Shown here one piece after another: positions 58,100-64,000 of a stretch of 64,000 nt of DNA (position 1 is its first letter; the number at the start of each line of letters is the position of its first letter). The stretch covers positions 84,590,359-84,654,358 of the forward strand of contig OX375876.1 of NCBI GenBank assembly GCA_947359465.1, written 5' to 3'. A program made the position numbers and the translations under genes. This DNA comes from Metellina segmentata (Eukaryota; Arthropoda; Arachnida; Araneae; Tetragnathidae). A model generated the notes under the pieces. It saw nothing but the letters and a program-made list of their open reading frames with translations. It did not search any database and was not told the DNA's origin.

Positions 58100-58800
58100 G
58101 CAAGGAGACCAGATAGATCCTCCAAGCATTTTTTGTCAAATCCCGCTGTCCAAATACGGACTTTCGTACCCGTTTATCCTGACTCTTAGTCCGGATAGGT
58201 TTAAACTGTCCAAATAGGGCCCTCCAAATAGGTGTAAACGGTCTACAGTTCACATACTGTTATCTAAATATTTTTTTATCAGGACCGTAGACCAGATATG
58301 GCTTTCTGGCTAAGTTTAATCAACCCTTCGGCAAAACACGGCCCACCTAGAACGTTTAATAGGTCTTCCAACCATATATATGGCCCTCCGACTATTTTTA
58401 TCAAACCCGTAGACTACATACGGTTCTCAAAACAGGTTTATCCGATCCACAAGCCAAATACGGCTCTACCAAAGTTTTTTTATCCGGCCTGCAGACCACA
58501 TACGGTCTTCCGGAAAGATTTAATCAACCCGTGGGCCAAATACGGACCGCCGATGAGCTCTACCTTTATACAATCTACCTAAAAGATTTACTGTCCCGTC
58601 GAAAAGATTTACTCGGTCCACACATTAAATATGCCCCACCTAAAAGGTTTGTTCGGTCCACAGGACAGATACTGCCCTCCAAATACTTTTATCAGGCAGC
58701 AGGCTAAATACGTACCTCTCCGGATAGGTTTAGCCCGCCCACTTCATGTACGTCCCACCATACAGGCTAAGATGGCCCGCCGGTAAGATACTACGGACTT
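58100..58800 (+). repeat. Degenerate ~41-bp minisatellite, about 15 units
   Basis: An ATACGG-like anchor within a unit like CCAAATACGGCCCTCC, then AGGTTTAT and CCGACCCGTAG, recurs at about 58154, 58213, 58254, 58296, 58336, 58378, 58418, 58458, 58500, 58540, 58629, 58669, 58708 and 58747. The spacing is 38-42 bp with a few gaps equal to about one and a half or two units. Units are strongly diverged. The 94-residue frame at 58298-58582 is a by-product, because the period is not a multiple of three. Confidence 0.8.
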
Positions 58801-60088
58801 TCGAAAAAAATTCATTGCTCACTGGCCAAATGCGTCCTTTCTAGTAGTTCACAAAGCTCATCAGATAAGTTTATCAAAATCGGTCCTACAAACACTTGTT
58901 TATATACTTTTTTATATGTTTTTCGCCGTAATATCCAATTTTTCAAAGTATAAAAATGGTCTTATATGATTGTATTTTCCTTCTAAACATTCAGAAATTA
59001 ATTTGGCGCTAACAAGTTAGAATTTATATGAATATTTTATATTGTGATGATTTCAATTTAATATATTAATGTGTCTAGTCGGAATTAAACAGTTAAATTG
59101 AAATGATTTATTCAAATAGAGACCAATTAAAATTTAATTAATTTATGTTCCATTTTTATTTCTCACCTAGTTTTTAATTATTCTATAAACAAAAGTGAAC
59201 TTGTGTGGTACAATTGCATTTTTTCTTAATCTTCAGAATTTAATTTTCCCAAACGAAAAAGCAGAAATACTAGAATTTGCGTATTGTTGTGTCGTCAGCA
59301 TTTTCAATTAATTCGAGGAAATATCTTGATGACGAGATATCTTGTCATTAGCAAAACTTGATCTGATCTTGGACGAGATAATTCGTCAAATCCAGTTGTA
59401 TTAAAGGTAAATAAAACACTGCTATTATAATATACTCAAGTAGGTATTCCAGAAATAAAGAGGTTACACAAATTTCAGCGTTGAATTAAGCTTTTAATCA
59501 ATACACATAAATACATTTTTTTAAAGAATGATAAAAGTTACTGTGAAATGTTATATTCGGTACTTTGTAATGTACTGACAGAATTGTAGAAAAGCCAATC
59601 GAAGAAGAATTATAAAATCCTAGGTATATGTTTTGGGACTTCCGTTCAATATCTGTCAAATTTGGCGACACTACAACGCACTAAAATGGCATTTCTTGCA
59701 TGCGTCAAATAAATGTTAATTGAATGGAAAAAACATTTACTTGCATTTGAATACTTTAAATTGTTATTTTCGACGTTGTATACATTTCGAAAATAAAAAT
59801 TTATATTCCTTGAAATTAATGAATAGTCTGTGCGTTTCTCATTTGCATATGAGGATTATTAGCTGGGCCTAATGGTGATGCACTGCTTTACCGCAGTCCA
59901 ATTTCTTTTAAACTTTAGCAAGATCTTTGTACCTGGTGTAATTTAAATCATCTTGTCTCTTTTTAAATCTAGAATAATGACCTCCTTTGAGGATTCAACC
60001 TTATTTTACATTTTTAGGAACTAGCGGAAATTTTCAAAATCATAGCTGCTGCGGGATTTAAGCTTCTCTTGCTACTTTTAACTGGTGA
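58801..60088. other. AT-rich stretch leading into the satellite
   Basis: No gene or repeat ends were found. The last ~80 bases before 60089 do not resemble the preceding satellite phase, so the array edge is sharp. Confidence 0.45.
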
Positions 60089-63000
60089 ACATATTTGTGG
60101 AAATGACATCCTCTTACTTGCTCCGAATTTTTAAGTCCAAATAGAATTTTGAAACCGAATTCAATTATCTCGAATTTTAAGTGGTCTCTTTACTCTCTTG
60201 ATACGAACTCAGCAAACCCAATAAAAATGTGAAGTTAGGCAGGGTGTGTAATTAAATAGCGGGTGGAATACTAAATAATATGCACACAAGCTGCGAAGGA
60301 TAAAAATTATGATTTGTCTTTCTGAACCCGGTATAAATAATTGGCTTCTCGAAAGATACAATCGTATGCTGGTAAATGATAATCATGCAGCAAGGCTCGA
60401 CTTCAAAGCTGTCCCGAAATTAAAAAGCTTTTTTTTTTCTTATTTCGGAGTGAATAATTAATAAACATATTTGTGGAAATGACATCCTCTTACTAGCTCC
60501 TAATTTTTAAGTCCAAATAGAATTTTGAAACCGAATTCAATTATCTCGAATTTTAAGTGGTCTCTTTACTCTCTTGATACGAACTCAGCAAACCCAATAA
60601 AAATGTGAAGTTAGGCAGGGTGTGTAATTAAATAGCGGGTGGAATACTAAATAATATGCACACAAGCTGCGAAGGATAAAAATTATGATTTGTCTTTCTG
60701 AACCCGGTATAAATAATTGGCTTCTCGAAAGATACAATCGTATGCTGGTAAATGATAATCATGCAGCAAGGCTCGACTTCAAAGCTGTCCCGAAATTAAA
60801 AAGCTTTTTTTTTTCTTATTTCGGAGTGAATAATTAATAAACATATTTGTGGAAATGACATCCTCTTACTTGCTCCGAATTTTTAAGTCCAAATAGAATT
60901 TTGAAACCGAATTCAATTATCTCGAATTTTAAGTGGTCTCTTTACTCTCTTGATACGAACTCAGCAAACCCAATAAAAATGTGAAGTTAGGCAAGGTGTG
61001 TAATTAAATAGCGGGTGGAATACTAAATAATATGCACACAAGCTGCGAAGGATAAAAATTATGATTTGTCTTTCTGAACCCGGTATAAATAATTGGCTTC
61101 TCGAAAGATACAATCGTATGCTGGTAAATGATAATCATGCAGCAAGGCTCGACTTCAAAGCTGTCCCGAAATTAAAAAGCTTTTTTTTTTCTTATTTCGG
61201 AGTGAATAATTAATAAACATATTTGTGGAAATGACATCCTCTTACTGGCTCCTAATTTTTAAGTCCAAATAGAATTTTGAAACCGAATTCAATCATCTCG
61301 AATTTTAAGTGGTCTCTTTACTCTCTTGATACGAACTCAGCAAACCCAATAAAAATGTGAAGTTAGGCAGGGTGTGTAATTAAATAGCTGGTGGAATACT
61401 AAATAATATCCACACAAGCTGCGAAGGATAAAAATTATGATTTGTCTTTCTGAACCCGGTATAAATAATTGGCTTCTCGAAAGATACAATCGTATGCTGG
61501 TAAATGATAATCATGCAGCAAGGCTCGACTTCAAAGCTGTCCCGAAATTAAAAAGCTTTTTTTTTTCTTATTTCGGAGTGAATAATTAATAAACATATTT
61601 GTGGAAATGACATCCTCTTACTTGTCTGAATTTTTAAGTCCAAATAGAATTTTGAAACCGAATTCAATTATCTCGAATTTTAAGTGGTCTCTTTACTCTC
61701 TTGATACGAACTCAGCAAACCCAATAAAAATGTGAAGTTAGGCAAGGTGTGTAATTAAATAGCGGGTGGAATACTAAATAATATGCACACAAGCTGCGAA
61801 GGATAAAAATTATGATTTGTCTTTCTGAACCCGGTATAAATAATTGGCTTCTCGAAAGATACAATCGTATGCTGGTAAATGATAATCATGCAGCAAGGCT
61901 CGACTTCAAAGCTGTCCCGAAATTAAAAAGCTTTTTTTTTTCTTATTTCGGAGTGAATAATTAATAAACATATTTGTGGAAATGACATCCTCTTACTGGC
62001 TCCTAATTTTTAAGTCCAAATAGAATTTTGAAACCGAATTCAATTATCTCGAATTTTAAGTGGTCTCTTTACTCTCTTGATACGAACTCAGCAAACCCAA
62101 TAAAAATGTGAAGTTAGGCAGGGTGTGTAATTAAATAGCGGGTGGAATACTAAATAATATGCACACAAGCTGCGAAGGATAAAAATTATGATTTGTCTTT
62201 CTGAACCCGGTATAAATAATTGGCTTCTCGAAAGATACAATCGTATGCTGGTAAATGATAATCATGCAGCAAGGCTCGACTTCAAAGCTGTCCCGAAATT
62301 AAAAAGCTTTTTTTTTTCTTATTTCGGAGTGAATAATTAATAAACATATTTGTGGAAATGACATCCTCTTACTTGCTCCGAATTTTTAAGTCCAAATAGA
62401 ATTTTGAAACCGAATTCAATTATCTCGAATTTTAAGTGGTCTCTTTACTCTCTTGATACGAACTCAGCAAACCCAATAAAAATGTGAAGTTAGGCAAGGT
62501 GTGTAATTAAATAGCGGGTGGAATACTAAATAATATGCACACAAGCTGCGAAGGATAAAAATTATGATTTGTCTTTCTGAACCCGGTATAAATAATTGGC
62601 TTCTCGAAAGATACAATCGTATGCTGGTAAATGATAATCATGCAGCAAGGCTCGACTTCAAAGCTGTCCCGAAATTAAAAAGCTTTTTTTTTTCTTATTT
62701 CGGAGTGAATAATTAATAAACATATTTGTGGAAATGACATCCTCTTACTGGCTCCTAATTTTTAAGTCCAAATAGAATTTTGAAACCGAATTCAATCATC
62801 TCGAATTTTAAGTGGTCTCTTTACTCTCTTGATACGAACTCAGCAAACCCAATAAAAATGTGAAGTAAGGCAGGGTGTGTAATTAAATAGCTGGTGGAAT
62901 ACTAAATAATATCCACACAAGCTGCGAAGGATAAAAATTATGATTTGTCTTTCTGAACCCGGTATAAATAATTGGCTTCTCGAAAGATACAATCGTATGC

Positions 63001-64000
63001 TGGTAAATGATAATCATGCAGCAAGGCTCGACTTCAAAGCTGTCCCGAAATTAAAAAGCTTTTTTTTTTCTTATTTCGGAGTGAATAATTAATAAACATA
63101 TTTGTGGAAATGACATCCTCTTACTTGCTCCGAATTTTTAAGTCCAAATAGAATTTTGAAACCGAATTCAATTATCTCGAATTTTAAGTGGTCTCTTTAC
63201 TCTCTTGATACGAACTCAGCAAACCCAATAAAAATGTGAAGTTAGGCAAGGTGTGTAATTAAATAGCGGGTGGAATACTAAATAATATGCACACAAGCTG
63301 CGAAGGATAAAAATTATGATTTGTCTTTCTGAACCCGGTATAAATAATTGGCTTCTCGAAAGATACAATCGTATGCTGGTAAATGATAATCATGCAGCAA
63401 GGCTCGACTTCAAAGCTGTCCCGAAATTAAAAAGCTTTTTTTTTCTTATTTCGGAGTGAATAATTAATAAACATATTTGTGGAAATGACATCCTCTTACT
63501 GGCTCCTAATTTTTAAGTCCAAATAGAATTTTGAAACCGAATTCAATTATCTCGAATTTTAAGTGGTCTCTTTACTCTCTTGATACGAACTCAGCAAACC
63601 CAATAAAAATGTGAAGTTAGGCAGGGTGTGTAATTAAATAGCGGGTGGAATACTAAATAATATGCACACAAGCTGCGAAGGATAAAAATTATGATTTGTC
63701 TTTCTGAACCCGGTATAAATAATTGGCTTCTCGAAAGATACAATCGTATGCTGGTAAATGATAATCATGCAGCAAGGCTCGACTTCAAAGCTGTCCCGAA
63801 ATTAAAAAGCTTTTTTTTTTCTTATTTCGGAGTGAATAATTAATAAACATATTTGTGGAAATGACATCCTCTTACTTGCTCCGAATTTTTAAGTCCAAAT
63901 AGAATTTTGAAACCGAATTCAATTATCTCGAATTTTAAGTGGTCTCTTTACTCTCTTGATACGAACTCAGCAAACCCAATAAAAATGTGAAGTTAGGCAA
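60089..64000 (+). repeat. 376-bp satellite array with higher-order structure, open at the window edge
   Basis: The anchor ACATATTTGTGGAAATGACA occurs at 60089, 60465, 60841, 61217, 61593, 61968, 62344, 62720, 63096, 63471 and 63847. That gives ten full units of 375-376 bp plus a partial one. Units are nearly identical. Odd units read TTGCTCCGAAT with GGCAAGG (unit 1 has GGCAGGG, and unit 5 has a small deletion there). Even units read GGCTCCTAAT with GGCAGGG. Units 4 and 8 additionally share CAATCATC, AGCTGGTGG and ATCCACAC against CAATTATC, AGCGGGTGG and ATGCACAC elsewhere. Each unit contains a TATAAATA and a T8-T10 run. No open reading frame is maintained. Confidence 0.97.

Noticed and set aside
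60340..60430. Satellite monomer as a spliced-leader RNA gene (a CTG|GTAAATG donor-like motif follows the TATA)
   Set aside because: No Sm site follows in a suitable place, and spliced leaders are not established for this kind of animal.

Overview
This window reads as eukaryotic, AT-rich and almost gene-free DNA from an arthropod, most probably an arachnid and perhaps a spider. The evidence is the mobile-element content: Tc1/mariner transposons of several clades, hAT and piggyBac miniature elements, tRNA-derived SINEs, GTCT/GACA-bearing repeats and a long satellite array. The spider assignment rests partly on the look of the SINE and dispersed repeats, so it is an inference. There are no bacterial operons, no rRNA, no intact tRNA gene, no CRISPR array and no recognisable viral gene. 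Only one long open reading frame is convincing: an intact transposase at 44383-45459. One short stretch at 22308-22426 looks like a possible host exon.

Layout. 1-7560 is AT-rich DNA with a GC-richer island at about 5750-6200. 7567-9770 is a nest: a dispersed repeat (family F) split by a SINE with a clean 9-bp target-site duplication, then another repeat (family R) split by a 947-bp foldback transposon. 11.2 kb holds a 5'-truncated SINE. 13.3-14.7 kb is a complete but dead Tc1 element. 15.5-18.6 kb is a pile-up of a hairpin-rich repeat (copy A), a dead Tc3-like element and a palindromic element whose centre is a (TA)n tract. 19.0-19.9 kb is a 355-bp tandem duplication followed by a SINE. 23.4-24.2 kb is an hAT-type element packed with the palindrome ACATCGATGT. 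25.0-26.2 kb has hairpin-rich copy B next to a piggyBac miniature element. 26.5-27.2 kb is a Tc1 relic. 29.5-34.5 kb has more F copies, a 21-bp tandem repeat, a SINE and hairpin-rich copy C.

34.5-43.8 kb is mostly featureless. 44134-45636 is a complete 1503-bp Tc1/mariner element with 122-bp terminal inverted repeats differing at one position, an intact 358-aa transposase with D159, D250 and D292 (DD41D spacing), and TA on both sides. It is the only possibly active element here. 49-56 kb holds three copies of another Tc1 family (DD34E), all lacking the transposase N-terminal part at the same place, so a deleted form seems to have spread. The third copy is split by a second hAT element. 58.1-58.8 kb is an old degenerate ~41-bp minisatellite. 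60089-64000 is a 376-bp satellite that runs off the window and alternates variants in a two-unit and probably four-unit higher-order pattern.

The parts do not form a pathway. The window records successive transposon invasions, nested in a readable order. The best leads for something undescribed are the hairpin-rich A/B/C family (shared ends, different bodies, histone-type stem-loops on the antisense strand of B and C), the satellite monomer with promoter-like and T-run signals, and the hAT elements with three terminus-like ends.
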